Below are positions 26,649-35,383 of a DNA stretch of 64,000 bases, piece after piece (the stretch's first letter is position 1; each line of letters opens with the position of its first letter). The notes beneath the pieces were generated by a model. The model was not told the DNA's origin. It saw only the letters and a program-made list of their open reading frames with translations, and ran no database searches. Origin of the DNA: Caldilineaceae bacterium bin5 (GTDB lineage Bacteria > Chloroflexota > Anaerolineae > Caldilineales > Caldilineaceae); the NCBI GenBank assembly GCA_002238445.1, contig MPML01000005.1, forward strand, positions 85,146 to 149,145, in the 5' to 3' direction. Made by a program: the position numbers and the translations under genes.

Positions 26649-28310
26649 TTATTGTTCCACCAGCATGTAGACGGCGCCGTCTTGATAGCCGGTGACGTAG
26701 ATATTGGCTTCTTCGTCTTTGCCGACCCTTCTTATTGGAACAGATGCGTTGGCAAGCCGTTCAGTCTGCCACACGTTCTGGGAATCCAACTGGGGAGGTT
26801 TCAGTCCCCATATCCGTCCACTGCAGAAGTCGGCAAAGAGGAATAGACCCTGCAATTCCGGGCTGCCGCTACCGCGATAGACCGCCCCTCCCACGACTGC
26901 GCCACCTTGGGTATGGTCGAATTCGGCCACGGGGGCTGTCAAGCCAACGACACGCTGGTCGCATGGCCAGTATTCGAAACAGATAGGTCCTTCCATTATG
27001 GGCCACCCGTAATTCTCGCCGCCTTCACCTGTGGCGGGCTGGAAGTTCACTTCCTCGCGATGCGAGTTACCGACATCCAGTATAAAAAGGTCGCCGGTCT
27101 GCGGGTCAAAGGCAAATCCCCAGGGATTGCGAATGCCCTGCGCCCATATTTCCCCACGGAAGTCGTAAATCTGCGAGTAGGGATTACGGTCGGGCACGCG
27201 ATAGGGAATTTCTGGATCTCTTACGTCGATCCGAAGTATCTTGCCTCGCAGTGACGTGGGTTCCTGGCCTGCGTTTTCGTACCAGAGACCGCCGTCTCCA
27301 CTGCCTATGTAGAGGAAGCCATCCTGCGGCCCGAAGGCAAGATGGCCGCCATTGTGCATCGCGTCAGGTTGGTCGATTGTCAGGATAATTTCCCCGCTGT
27401 CCTGGTCGACTTTGTTCGGATCGCCGCTGGTTGCGAAACGGCTGACTACAGTGACGCCGTCGATACTTGTGTAACTCACATATAGAATAGGGATGGCTGG
27501 AAAGGAAGGCGGAAAGGCTAGATTCAGCAGCCCTTGTTCGCCGCAGCAACTGACGCGGTCAGCAATGTCCAGAAAGGGATCATCCTGGATCACGCCGTCT
27601 TGCATGATAAGGACAGAGTTCTTCTGTTCGACAACGAAAATCCTGCCGCTGCCATCGCCTGCTTGCGTGACCTGCACTGGAAACTCGAATCCCGAGACAT
27701 TTTTGACAAGTTTCAGGCCAGACTCCAATCGTTCAGCGAGGTTGGCAGCGGGTGACCAGAACACTCGCAACTCGCGCCAAGCCACCCAACAGGGACTCTC
27801 AAGAGTGAGAACCAGGACTTCGTCTGCGACCCGCGGGGGCACAATAACAATGTTGAGCGTTTGGCCGTCCTCGGTGTAGACGTCGGAGAGACGTTTATAG
27901 AGTGTGCGGGTACCTGTAGCGTTTCCTAACCACACCTCATGTGTAGTCGGACCAGGCGGAGCTTGTGCCGTTACCAACTCCACAGAATGTATCATGTACA
28001 AACCGTCCAGGGCAACTGAGAACCACTGTGTTGGATGCTGTCCAGAACTCCAGACCGTTTCAGAATCGCCATCGATCGCGTTGTGCGCGGTTTCTTCATC
28101 AATTGATAAATGGCCTTCTTCGGTCTTTGTAGAACCGCGTCCAACACCCCGACCCGCGACATTCTCACCTCGCCGAAGAGGGGTTGCATTGGCAGTGGGT
28201 TGTGGGGTGGCCGTTTGTAACGGGTCTACAGTGTTGGATTCAGGGGAGGACCTGCATGAGGCCAGAACCAGGAGAGACAGCGGTGCACAGACGACGAAAT
28301 ATCGGGACAT
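26649..28310 (-). CDS. Discoidin-like / PQQ sugar dehydrogenase (GSDH) lipoprotein, copy 4
   Basis: ATG 28308-28310 begins MSRYFVVCAPLSLLVLASC, a proper lipoprotein signal. The longer frame to 28496 would overlap the DppC gene and add a non-signal leader, so the shorter 553-residue form is chosen. The discoidin-like part has AIDGDSETVWSS and YTEDGQTLNIVI. The propeller has QPDAMHNGG (the catalytic His is kept while the preceding His is Asp), QGIRNPWGFAFD, REEVNFQPA and GGENYGWP. The vicinal Cys pair is in VSCCGEQGLL. It is the first gene of the four-copy array, 116 bp past the DppC stop. Confidence 0.87.
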   Translation of the reverse strand: MSRYFVVCAPLSLLVLASCRSSPESNTVDPLQTATPQPTANATPLRRGENVAGRGVGRGSTKTEEGHLSIDEETAHNAIDGDSETVWSSGQHPTQWFSVALDGLYMIHSVELVTAQAPPGPTTHEVWLGNATGTRTLYKRLSDVYTEDGQTLNIVIVPPRVADEVLVLTLESPCWVAWRELRVFWSPAANLAERLESGLKLVKNVSGFEFPVQVTQAGDGSGRIFVVEQKNSVLIMQDGVIQDDPFLDIADRVSCCGEQGLLNLAFPPSFPAIPILYVSYTSIDGVTVVSRFATSGDPNKVDQDSGEIILTIDQPDAMHNGGHLAFGPQDGFLYIGSGDGGLWYENAGQEPTSLRGKILRIDVRDPEIPYRVPDRNPYSQIYDFRGEIWAQGIRNPWGFAFDPQTGDLFILDVGNSHREEVNFQPATGEGGENYGWPIMEGPICFEYWPCDQRVVGLTAPVAEFDHTQGGAVVGGAVYRGSGSPELQGLFLFADFCSGRIWGLKPPQLDSQNVWQTERLANASVPIRRVGKDEEANIYVTGYQDGAVYMLVEQ

Positions 28311-28425
28311 TCTACTCACGTGCGAAAAGTCTTTTCGCCAATAACATTGAATGTTGAAGAGCAGGATTGAAGACTGCCCTGCAGAACGAGCGGCACGCTT
28401 GGCGCTGCATCTCTTGCCCATGCTT

Positions 28426-29559
28426 TTAGAGTGAATAGGGATCGACTGCGTCGCGCAGTCCGTCGCCGACGAAGTTGAAGGTGAGGACGGCGGCAATGAC
28501 GAAGAAAGCAGGGATCAGTAGCCAGGGCTGTTGAAGAAGGACACTTACCAATTGGGCCTGCTTCAGGAGGGCGCCCCAACTGGTCTGAGGCGGCTGAATG
28601 CCTAATCCCAGGAAGCTGAGGGCGGTCTCGGCCAGAATCATGCCGGGAATGGCCAGTGTGGAGACGACGATTATGTGGCTGAATGCATTGGGCAGCAAGT
28701 GGCGAAAAATGATGCGGGCGTCGGAGGCGCCGGCGGCCCTAGCTGCCAGCGAGTACTCCATTTCGCGGTAGGACAACACTTTTGCCCGCACCTGGCGAGC
28801 GAGGCCGGTCCATTGTATCAGGGAAAGGATTACGGAAATGGCAAAGAATCGCTGCAAAGGGGACCAGGTTGGAGGCATGGCCGCGGCCAGAGCAGCCCAT
28901 AAAGGAATCGCGGGAAAGGACATCAGGAACTCGATGACGCGTTGGATCATGGTATCAATCATTCCGCCGTAGAAGCCCGAAATCGTGCCCAGTGAAGCAC
29001 CGAAAATGATTGTCAGGATCACACCGACCAGACCGATTGTCAGCGAAATTCTGGCGCCCATAAAAACACGCGCGACCATATCGTGGCCCAAATCGTCGCT
29101 GCCCAGCAGATAGAATACGCCCGGCTCGTCCACGCCGTAGAGATGGCGGTTGAAAGGGATCAGTCCGAACAGTTTGTATTCGTATCCCTTTACAAAGAAT
29201 TTAATCGGGTAAATTGTTTCGAAATCTTCATCGTGTACCCAGCGGAATGTGTCCATGTCGATTTTGCTGTCGAGGCCATAGACAAAGGGACGCAAGTGAA
29301 AATTTCCCTGTTCGTCGAGAAAGCGGGGCAGCTGCGGGGGCACAAATACGTAGTCTTCGTGCACATCAGTAAAGCGAACTGGGGCCAGAAAGTCTGCAAA
29401 CAGGGCCGACCCATACAAGAAGATCAGGACGAGTCCGCCGCCGATGGCGAGTCGGTTGCGCAGAAAGCGGCGCCCGATCAGCCTGGCAGGTGAAATAGCC
29501 GTAGCCTTGCGGGCATCATTTCCAGCTTGAAGATTGACGGTTGCAGCGTTTGTCGCCAT
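28426..29559 (-). CDS. ABC transporter permease, DppC/OppC family (second importer)
   Basis: This 377-residue permease has family marks LLGSDDLGHDMVARVFMGAR, the coupling loop EYSLAARAAGASDARIIFRHLLP and the ending NFVGDGLRDAVDPYSL. It is some 80 residues longer than its counterpart at 14456 because of an insertion between the first helix and the LGSD block (about 70-150, rich in aromatic residues), probably an extracytoplasmic loop. ATG 29559 lies 2 bp after the DppB stop (TGATCATG); a TTG at 29565 is less likely. Partners are DppB at 29562 and the SBP at 30839. Confidence 0.92.
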   Translation of the reverse strand: MATNAATVNLQAGNDARKATAISPARLIGRRFLRNRLAIGGGLVLIFLYGSALFADFLAPVRFTDVHEDYVFVPPQLPRFLDEQGNFHLRPFVYGLDSKIDMDTFRWVHDEDFETIYPIKFFVKGYEYKLFGLIPFNRHLYGVDEPGVFYLLGSDDLGHDMVARVFMGARISLTIGLVGVILTIIFGASLGTISGFYGGMIDTMIQRVIEFLMSFPAIPLWAALAAAMPPTWSPLQRFFAISVILSLIQWTGLARQVRAKVLSYREMEYSLAARAAGASDARIIFRHLLPNAFSHIIVVSTLAIPGMILAETALSFLGLGIQPPQTSWGALLKQAQLVSVLLQQPWLLIPAFFVIAAVLTFNFVGDGLRDAVDPYSL

Positions 29560-29561
29560 GA

Positions 29562-30545
29562 TCAAGTGTAGCGGATGCGAGGATCGATCCAGACGAGCAG
29601 GATATCGGCCAGGAAGTTGCCGATTACCAACAGCCCGGCCAGAAAGACAAGGAAGGTGCCGGCGAGATACATGTCCTGTTGGAGCAGGGCATTGAAGTAG
29701 AGGGGACCTGTAGTGGGAAGGCTGAGTACCATTGAGACGATGGTAGCGCCTGAAATGATCTGTGGCAGGCTGGTGCCCAGAACCATCACCAATGGATGGA
29801 TTGCATTGCGCACGGCGTGGACTAGGATCACCCGCCGTTCAGGCAGCCCCTTGGCGCGCGCTGATGTGATATATGCAATTTTGAGTACATCGAGCAGATT
29901 ACCCCGCATCATTCGGATCAGCCCGGCCGTGCCGGAGGTACCGACGACGATAACAGGGATCCACAGATGTTTCAGGAGGTCCCATAGCTTGGCGACGTCC
30001 CAGGGAGCGTCTTCATATTCGGGTGAAAACAGCCCTCCGACCGACTGATCGAAGCTCATGGCAGCAATGACCATGAAGATAAGAGCGAGCAGGAAATTTG
30101 GAATTGAGAGCCCGACCATACCGATGGTAGTGAAGAGGTGATCGCTGGCCTGGTACTGGTGCGTGGCGGAATAGATGCCGATTGGGATAGCAACTAACCA
30201 GGTTACCAGCAGGGTAGTGATCGAGATAAGCATTGTCAGCATCAGACGCTCCCAAATCAGCTCGCTCACGTCCTTGTTGTAGGCAAAGGAACGGCCAAAG
30301 TCACCCTGGACAAAGCCGCTTACCCACTTCCAATACTGCACGTAGATCGGCTGATCAAGGCCGTACTGCTGTACTATAGTTTCCAGCTGGCTCTCTGTAG
30401 TCGTTGTCCCCTGAGACTCCAGCTCTTCGCGGTAGACATCCAAGTAGGAGCCGGGCGGCAGATTGATAATCACGAAGCCCACGATCGAGACAAAGAACAT
30501 CGTGATCAGCATGTATAGAAAGCGGGGAATGATGAATTGTTGCAA
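29562..30545 (-). CDS. ABC transporter permease, DppB/OppB family (second importer)
   Basis: This 327-residue permease opens with QQFIIPRFLYMLITMFFVS, the usual DppB first helix, and contains INLPPGSYLD, the coupling loop TSARAKGLPERRVILVHAVRN and the end LLVWIDPRIRYT. The start is TTG at 30545. GGAGG is placed exactly 6 bases before it, and the next ATG (12 codons later) would cut the first helix. It follows the SBP gene after a 293-bp gap that contains a perfect stem-loop, and is nearly fused to DppC. The substrate is unknown. Confidence 0.92.
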   Translation of the reverse strand: MQQFIIPRFLYMLITMFFVSIVGFVIINLPPGSYLDVYREELESQGTTTTESQLETIVQQYGLDQPIYVQYWKWVSGFVQGDFGRSFAYNKDVSELIWERLMLTMLISITTLLVTWLVAIPIGIYSATHQYQASDHLFTTIGMVGLSIPNFLLALIFMVIAAMSFDQSVGGLFSPEYEDAPWDVAKLWDLLKHLWIPVIVVGTSGTAGLIRMMRGNLLDVLKIAYITSARAKGLPERRVILVHAVRNAIHPLVMVLGTSLPQIISGATIVSMVLSLPTTGPLYFNALLQQDMYLAGTFLVFLAGLLVIGNFLADILLVWIDPRIRYT

Positions 30546-30551
30546 CAGCGG

Positions 30552-30556
30552 CCTCC
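30552..30556 (-). promoter_or_regulatory. Shine-Dalgarno that fixes the TTG start of DppB
   Basis: GGAGG on the minus strand is followed by six bases and then TTG (30545-30543). No ATG lies at a suitable distance. Confidence 0.7.
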
Positions 30557-30660
30557 AACGTGCAGCCTACTCCTGATTTCACGCAACTACAGTATACAAG
30601 AAAGCGGACGAAACGCCCGCCTGTCGGCCCGTTTGAATACGAGTTTCCTTGTTTCTACGC

Positions 30661-30695
30661 GGGAGAGAGGAGTTTGGGATCCACTCCTCTCTCCC
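30661..30695 (-). terminator. Stem-loop between the SBP and DppB genes
   Basis: Perfect 13-bp arms GGGAGAGAGGAGT (30661-30673) and its complement (30683-30695) enclose a 9-base loop, 144 bp past the SBP stop. No T-run follows on the minus strand. It likely limits read-through or protects the upstream SBP message. The rest of 30546-30838 shows no gene. Confidence 0.65.
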
Positions 30696-30838
30696 TTATT
30701 CTTCATCCTTTCGTTTCGCCACTTACCGGCCGGATGTTACTGGAATTCGCGTCCGGTTCAGCTTGCGGCGTTCTCCTGCACGGGCGTTCAAATCGGTTGC
30801 AGACCGAATCGATCAGCTCGGCAGGTAGGTCTGCGATT

Positions 30839-32938
30839 CTACTCTTCGTAGAAGTATACTTCCGGATAGGTCATTGCGCCGGGCATGCCAAGGACACCAG
30901 GGCCATGCCAACCGCCGAGCGGAAGGTCATCGCGAGTTGGCACGTTATGAATCATGTTGCCGGCGACCACGATATTGGGTGGATCGGCGATGCCGCCCAA
31001 AAGGAAGGGACCTTCGTCGATGTGAATCTGGATGATCTGGAAGGTGAGTTCGTCGCGTTTGGCGACATCCACTTCGGCAATTGCCTGTTTGTAGAGCTCC
31101 CACATGCGATACATGGGATCGTCGACTGGGATTTCTTCACGCGGGGGCGTGCGGTCGCGTGGGTCCAGATCCAGCTCGGTGCCCTCTTTGGGCGTGCCCT
31201 CTGCGGCCATCCAAGCGCCGTATAGGGGAGCCCAGCGGCCACCGCTGCCGTAAGACACAAGCCAGGCAGGGTAGGTCAAGACATCGGGACCGTCAGGTGC
31301 GCCGCCGCCATAGAGGCGAATGTCGTAGGTGGCGTTGGTTGTCATCACGCCGACTTGCGAGCCGGGAATCGAATTGACATAGGCGTTAAGGCCGACCGCT
31401 TTCCAATCCTCAACCATTAGCTCGGCCGTTTCGAGGAAGGCGGTATTGCCGGCCGGGAAGTCGATTCGGACTTCGAGAGGTGAGCCGTCGGGGAGATCGC
31501 GGAAGCCGTCGCCATCCTGGTCGGTGACGTCGATCTCGTCGAGGAGGCTGGCGGCCAGTTCAGGGTCATAGGTGACCGCGGATTCTCGCCATTCGACCAG
31601 AATCTCTTTACCTCTTTCCGAACGGTTGAACTGGACTGAGTTGGGGGACATGGTTCCGGTGCTGGCCTCCTCGCCTAAGCCGAGGAAGGTGATCTTACGG
31701 ATACGCTCGCGGTCCATGGCGTGGGACAGGGCTCTACGGTACTGGACTGTGCGAACGATTTCGCGTTTGCCGTCGTCGGGGTTGTTCCAGTTGACGCCCC
31801 AGGCGGGTGCGCCGCCGGCGCCGTTATCCCAGAGGAGAACGCGATAGTCGCCATTGGCCTCATTCTCCTTCAGGACTGCCAGATCGCGGAGGGAGAGATG
31901 GGGATGGGCATGAAAGTTTACGTCACCGTTGAAGATACGCAGCTTCAGCACTTCGGCATTCTCAGAGTAGATCACTTCCAGCTTGTCCAAATAGGGAAGC
32001 TGGTTGCCGGCGGTATCGACAACATAGTAGTAGGGATTGCGCTCCAGAATCAGGCGGTTGCCTGGCTCAAGCGTGACCGGCATCCAGGCATTCAATACGG
32101 GCCTGTCGGGGTTGATCCACCAGTCCTGCTTCTCGGTGAACTCCTCGTAGTCGGCAGCATCAGAGTAATCGGGATGGAACTGCTCCAGGTAGTGACGTGG
32201 GTACGGCCCGAAATTGCCTGAGATTCCGCCATTGACAAATGCGGCCAGCTCTCTCTCGATCAGGGGAGAGGGGGAAACGAAGGTGAAGCGAATCGAGTAG
32301 TCGTCGATCTTTTCGGCAGTCATGGGCTGGCCGCCAACGAGTGTCCAGGCCGGCATTGCCATGGGATGTTCCGGGTTAGCTGCCATGTCCTCCCACCAGA
32401 AGAGGATGTCGTCTACAGTAAAGGGCTGGCCGTCGGACCACCTGGTCCCCTCTCGGAAGTAGAAGGTCCACTCAGTGGCGTCGGCGTTACTCTCCCAGGC
32501 TCTGGCCAGCCCTGGGCCGACGGCTGTGCCGCCCTCTTCCCAATGCAGCGGCGAATGGCCGTACATATAGGCCGAAGTGGTGCGGAAATCGCTGCGGGTG
32601 GTGGTGCGCTTCAAAGTGCCACCATATTTGCCGATTTCGATCCAAGGAAGGTCGATTACCAGCGGATCGTTGGGAATACGTTCTTCGAGGGGAGGCAGGT
32701 CGCCGGCGGCGACCATTTCGGCAAGCTGGGGCGCCTCGTTGGAGGACATCATTGCACCGTCGGCGGAGGCATCATCGCTGTCATCCGCGGAGGCGGCTTC
32801 TTCAGCGGCAGCCGGTTCTTCCTCGGCAGCAGGCTCGTCGCCGGCACCGCAGGCCGCCAGCACCAGCATAAGCGCCAGCAGCAGTACCCACACCGCGTAC
32901 GCGGGGCGGGTGGAAGGGCTAGTTTGGACTCGTGACAT
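30839..32938 (-). CDS. Lipoprotein SBP, family 5 (second importer)
   Basis: This 699-residue binding protein has a Sec lipoprotein signal (MSRVQTSPSTRPAYAVWVLL, lipobox LVLAAC, C30) followed by a low-complexity Ala/Glu/Asp linker. The mature part has SBP_bac_5 marks: GLARAWESNADATEWTFYF, RWSDGQPFTVDDILFWWEDM, YRRALSHAMDRERIRK. AGGAGAACCCAG precedes ATG 32938; the frame runs on upstream to 33061 but would overlap the neighbouring sulfatase. It is clearly paralogous to the SBP at 41491 over its whole length (DLPWIEIGKYGGTL against DLPWSDVGHYGGTL), yet that copy uses Tat export. At ~700 residues both are longer than ordinary DppA. It serves DppBC at 28426-30545. Confidence 0.93.
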   Translation of the reverse strand: MSRVQTSPSTRPAYAVWVLLLALMLVLAACGAGDEPAAEEEPAAAEEAASADDSDDASADGAMMSSNEAPQLAEMVAAGDLPPLEERIPNDPLVIDLPWIEIGKYGGTLKRTTTRSDFRTTSAYMYGHSPLHWEEGGTAVGPGLARAWESNADATEWTFYFREGTRWSDGQPFTVDDILFWWEDMAANPEHPMAMPAWTLVGGQPMTAEKIDDYSIRFTFVSPSPLIERELAAFVNGGISGNFGPYPRHYLEQFHPDYSDAADYEEFTEKQDWWINPDRPVLNAWMPVTLEPGNRLILERNPYYYVVDTAGNQLPYLDKLEVIYSENAEVLKLRIFNGDVNFHAHPHLSLRDLAVLKENEANGDYRVLLWDNGAGGAPAWGVNWNNPDDGKREIVRTVQYRRALSHAMDRERIRKITFLGLGEEASTGTMSPNSVQFNRSERGKEILVEWRESAVTYDPELAASLLDEIDVTDQDGDGFRDLPDGSPLEVRIDFPAGNTAFLETAELMVEDWKAVGLNAYVNSIPGSQVGVMTTNATYDIRLYGGGAPDGPDVLTYPAWLVSYGSGGRWAPLYGAWMAAEGTPKEGTELDLDPRDRTPPREEIPVDDPMYRMWELYKQAIAEVDVAKRDELTFQIIQIHIDEGPFLLGGIADPPNIVVAGNMIHNVPTRDDLPLGGWHGPGVLGMPGAMTYPEVYFYEE

Positions 32939-33012
32939 CTGGGTTCTCCTTTGCATGATGAATATGAGACTGAAGGGAAAAACAGGAGAGCCTATGATAG
33001 GTTCTCGCTTGC

Positions 33013-34467
33013 TTAATGGCGCACGTCCACATTGTGATACTCGGTATGATAGCCGGGCCAACTGGTGTTGCGTCGATCTGCTTCGGTATCCTTGGGGACG
33101 GGCAGCGTCACCCAGTTGCGGCCGGCCACTGCGGCTGACCCGCGTGCGTAGTGACGTTCGATCAGTTCGGTCCGCAGTCGTTGAAGATGGGATGTGGCTT
33201 CGGCAGTGCCCGCGAGATTGCGCAGTTCGTGAGGATCGCTTTCGAGGTCGAAAAGTTGCTCGCTGCCGCCCTCAGGGAACCAGAGGTATTTCCAGCGGCC
33301 GTCGGTAATGGCGATATTTCCGGGCCGGTTGGAGCCACCCATCTGTGACTCCAGGTAGGGACGCGGCGCGATTTTGCCGCGGGCCAGGGCGACAAGGTCG
33401 ACGCCGTCAACATCTTGCGGAGGTGTTCCGCCGGCGGCTGCTACTGCGGTCGGCAGAATGTCGGCCAGGGTGACCAGGGAACGGTTGCACGTACCATGTT
33501 GGCGGTTGTCCCAGGGTTGCGGCATGCGCAAGGCAAACGGGACGTGGGCAGAGGGTTCGTGGAAGAAGCTCTTGGCGCCAGCGTGATGATCGCCAAGGTA
33601 TTCGCCGTGATCTGACGTATAGATGATAAGTGTTTCGTTGAAGATTCCCATATCTTGCAAAGCGGCGAAGATGCGGCCCATATTGTAATCGATCTGGGTG
33701 ATAACGCCGTAATAGGCTGCGCGGGCGGCGCGAATAATCTCAGGTGGCACGAGGTCGAAGGACTGTTTCTCGCGCGTCAGCCGGAAGGCGTAGGGCACGT
33801 GTTCGTCCTCGCTCCAGTCGCCGAAGACCGGTTGGGGGATGTCGCAGTCGAGATACATGGAGTAGTAGGGTTCCGGCGGGTCTATCGGCGGATGAGGTTT
33901 GGAAAAGGAGCACCAGAGGAAGAAGGGGACTGTGGGATCACGGCGCTCGCGGATGAACTCTACACACTGTTCGGCAGTCCAGGAGGTGAGGGTCAAAGCC
34001 TCTGGCACGGTCGCCAAGCCGGGGTAGAGTTCATTCTGGCCGAGGCCGTGGTGCATCGGTTGGACGTCGTAGCCGCGGCGCGCCATGTGGCGGTAGTAAT
34101 CTTCCGGCAGGATCATTTCCTGAAAGCCGTGGCGGGCGCGCTGGGGGGTGAAGTGCATCTTGCCGATGGCGGCGGTCTGATAGCCCAGTTGGTTCATGCA
34201 GGTTGGGAGTGTGTTGCGGGCGCCCGTCAAGACGCGGGAGGACGGACCGTTTCCGGTCATTCCGTGCGTGGTGACGTATTTGCCGGTCATGATCGACATG
34301 CGCGAGGGCACGCAGATGGGGCAGTCGGCGTAGGCGGCGCTGAAGTTGACGCCTTCGCGCGTCAGATGATCGAAATGGGGGGTGCGCATGAAGGCGGGGG
34401 CAGCGTCGCCGGCGGAATCATGGCGCTGCTGGTCGGTGGTGATAAGTAAGATATGAGGGCGGTCCAT
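33013..34467 (-). CDS. Cytoplasmic-type sulfatase (CVPSR)
   Basis: This 484-residue sulfatase starts MDRPHILLITTDQQRHDSAG. Formylglycine precursor C52 lies in CPICVPSRMSIMTGKYV. The second metal site is YTSDHGEYLGDHH, and GTPPQDVDGVDL and DLESDPHELRNLAG form the usual C-terminal part. There is no signal peptide. The frame extends 24 codons upstream, but ATG 34467 starts the conserved domain and has AGGA about 10 bases before it. It lies 74 bp upstream of the SBP gene on the same strand, so sulfatase, SBP, DppB and DppC probably form one operon. This links desulfation with uptake of the same compound (inference). Confidence 0.94.
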   Translation of the reverse strand: MDRPHILLITTDQQRHDSAGDAAPAFMRTPHFDHLTREGVNFSAAYADCPICVPSRMSIMTGKYVTTHGMTGNGPSSRVLTGARNTLPTCMNQLGYQTAAIGKMHFTPQRARHGFQEMILPEDYYRHMARRGYDVQPMHHGLGQNELYPGLATVPEALTLTSWTAEQCVEFIRERRDPTVPFFLWCSFSKPHPPIDPPEPYYSMYLDCDIPQPVFGDWSEDEHVPYAFRLTREKQSFDLVPPEIIRAARAAYYGVITQIDYNMGRIFAALQDMGIFNETLIIYTSDHGEYLGDHHAGAKSFFHEPSAHVPFALRMPQPWDNRQHGTCNRSLVTLADILPTAVAAAGGTPPQDVDGVDLVALARGKIAPRPYLESQMGGSNRPGNIAITDGRWKYLWFPEGGSEQLFDLESDPHELRNLAGTAEATSHLQRLRTELIERHYARGSAAVAGRNWVTLPVPKDTEADRRNTSWPGYHTEYHNVDVRH

Positions 34468-34718
34468 GTGGCTTTGGTCCTGATGAAATGAGAATTTGTT
34501 TCGCTTCCAGGAATTGCAATGTGGATCGGAAGCCGCCAACAGGAAGACTTAGGCGCCGTATAGAGGTTTAAGGTATTCACTGCCTTGCAAGCGAGAGGTA
34601 GACAGGTTTGTCTAATCTCCGTCCCAAACGGTCGCCTAACTGCTCTATGACTACTCTGTCCGTGGAAACCCCGGTCACGCTGCCAGGATAATTCTTCGGC
34701 TTCTCGGGGAAAGTTGGC

Positions 34719-35345
34719 TTACATTAGTTTTACGCATACGGGTGTCGGCACGTGGGCGGAATGGCCTGTCGCAACGAGATCGCATGATGCGGGGTCGAGC
34801 CTCAATGTCACGACGTTGTCAGTGTCCTGGTTGGCTGCCAGCGGAGACTCACCGCCTGGGCTGATCGCGAAGTGCCTGTGTGTTTTGCCCTACGTGCTCT
34901 GATGGCCGACACACGTCAGCAGCCCATCGGCCTGATCGATGGCGTATGTCACGATACTGTCATGTCCGCGATTAGAGCCATAAAGAAACTTTCCAGAGGG
35001 AGAGATCTGCGCTTCGGCGCAGGTGCTTGATCCTCCGAAGTCATCCGGAGGCGTCGAAAGTGGCTGGATTTCAAATAGGCTTCGCTCGTCACTGTCGTAT
35101 CGAAAACCCGCCATCGTCGAATCGAGTTCGTTGACAGTATACAGATACCTGCGGGAGGGATCAAAGCCCGTAAGGATGGATTGGGTCCGTCTTCTGGCAA
35201 ACTACATAGTTCCAGAGCGCCCGAGGTGACACATCCAGGCTGTACACATAGATGCCCTCCCCTTTCCCTTCGAGAAATTCTCCGGTTCCAAACAGGATCG
35301 ATTCAGTGTATGTTCCGATGAAAGCCAGTCTTTGCTCTGAAAAGT
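34719..35345 (-). pseudogene. Broken lactonase (6-phosphogluconolactonase-like seven-bladed propeller)
   Basis: Three pieces of a lactonase-family protein lie in order. The N-terminal piece (about 35345-35230) reads FIGTYTESILFGTGEF and GEGIYVYSLDVS. After a missing middle comes LPEDGPNPS (about 35185), then in a shifted frame GFDPSRRYLYTVNELDST and ISPSGKFLYGSNRGHDSIV up to VGHQST. An in-frame TAG (34892-34890) follows, after which the frame continues GKTHRHFAISPGGESPLAAN, QDTDNVVTLRLD and VPTPVCVKLM to TAA at 34719. An intact gene would be ~350 codons; here about 130 are lost, with one frameshift near 35160 and one nonsense codon. No good start codon remains near AAGGAG (35355). Confidence 0.85.
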
Positions 35346-35383
35346 GGTTCTCCTTCCAACGTCAGCGCCGGCAGCATGACGCT

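Noticed and set aside
26649..28496. Longer start (28496) for PQQ-lipoprotein copy 4
   Set aside because: It would overlap the DppC gene by 70 bp and bury the lipoprotein signal peptide behind 62 unrelated residues.
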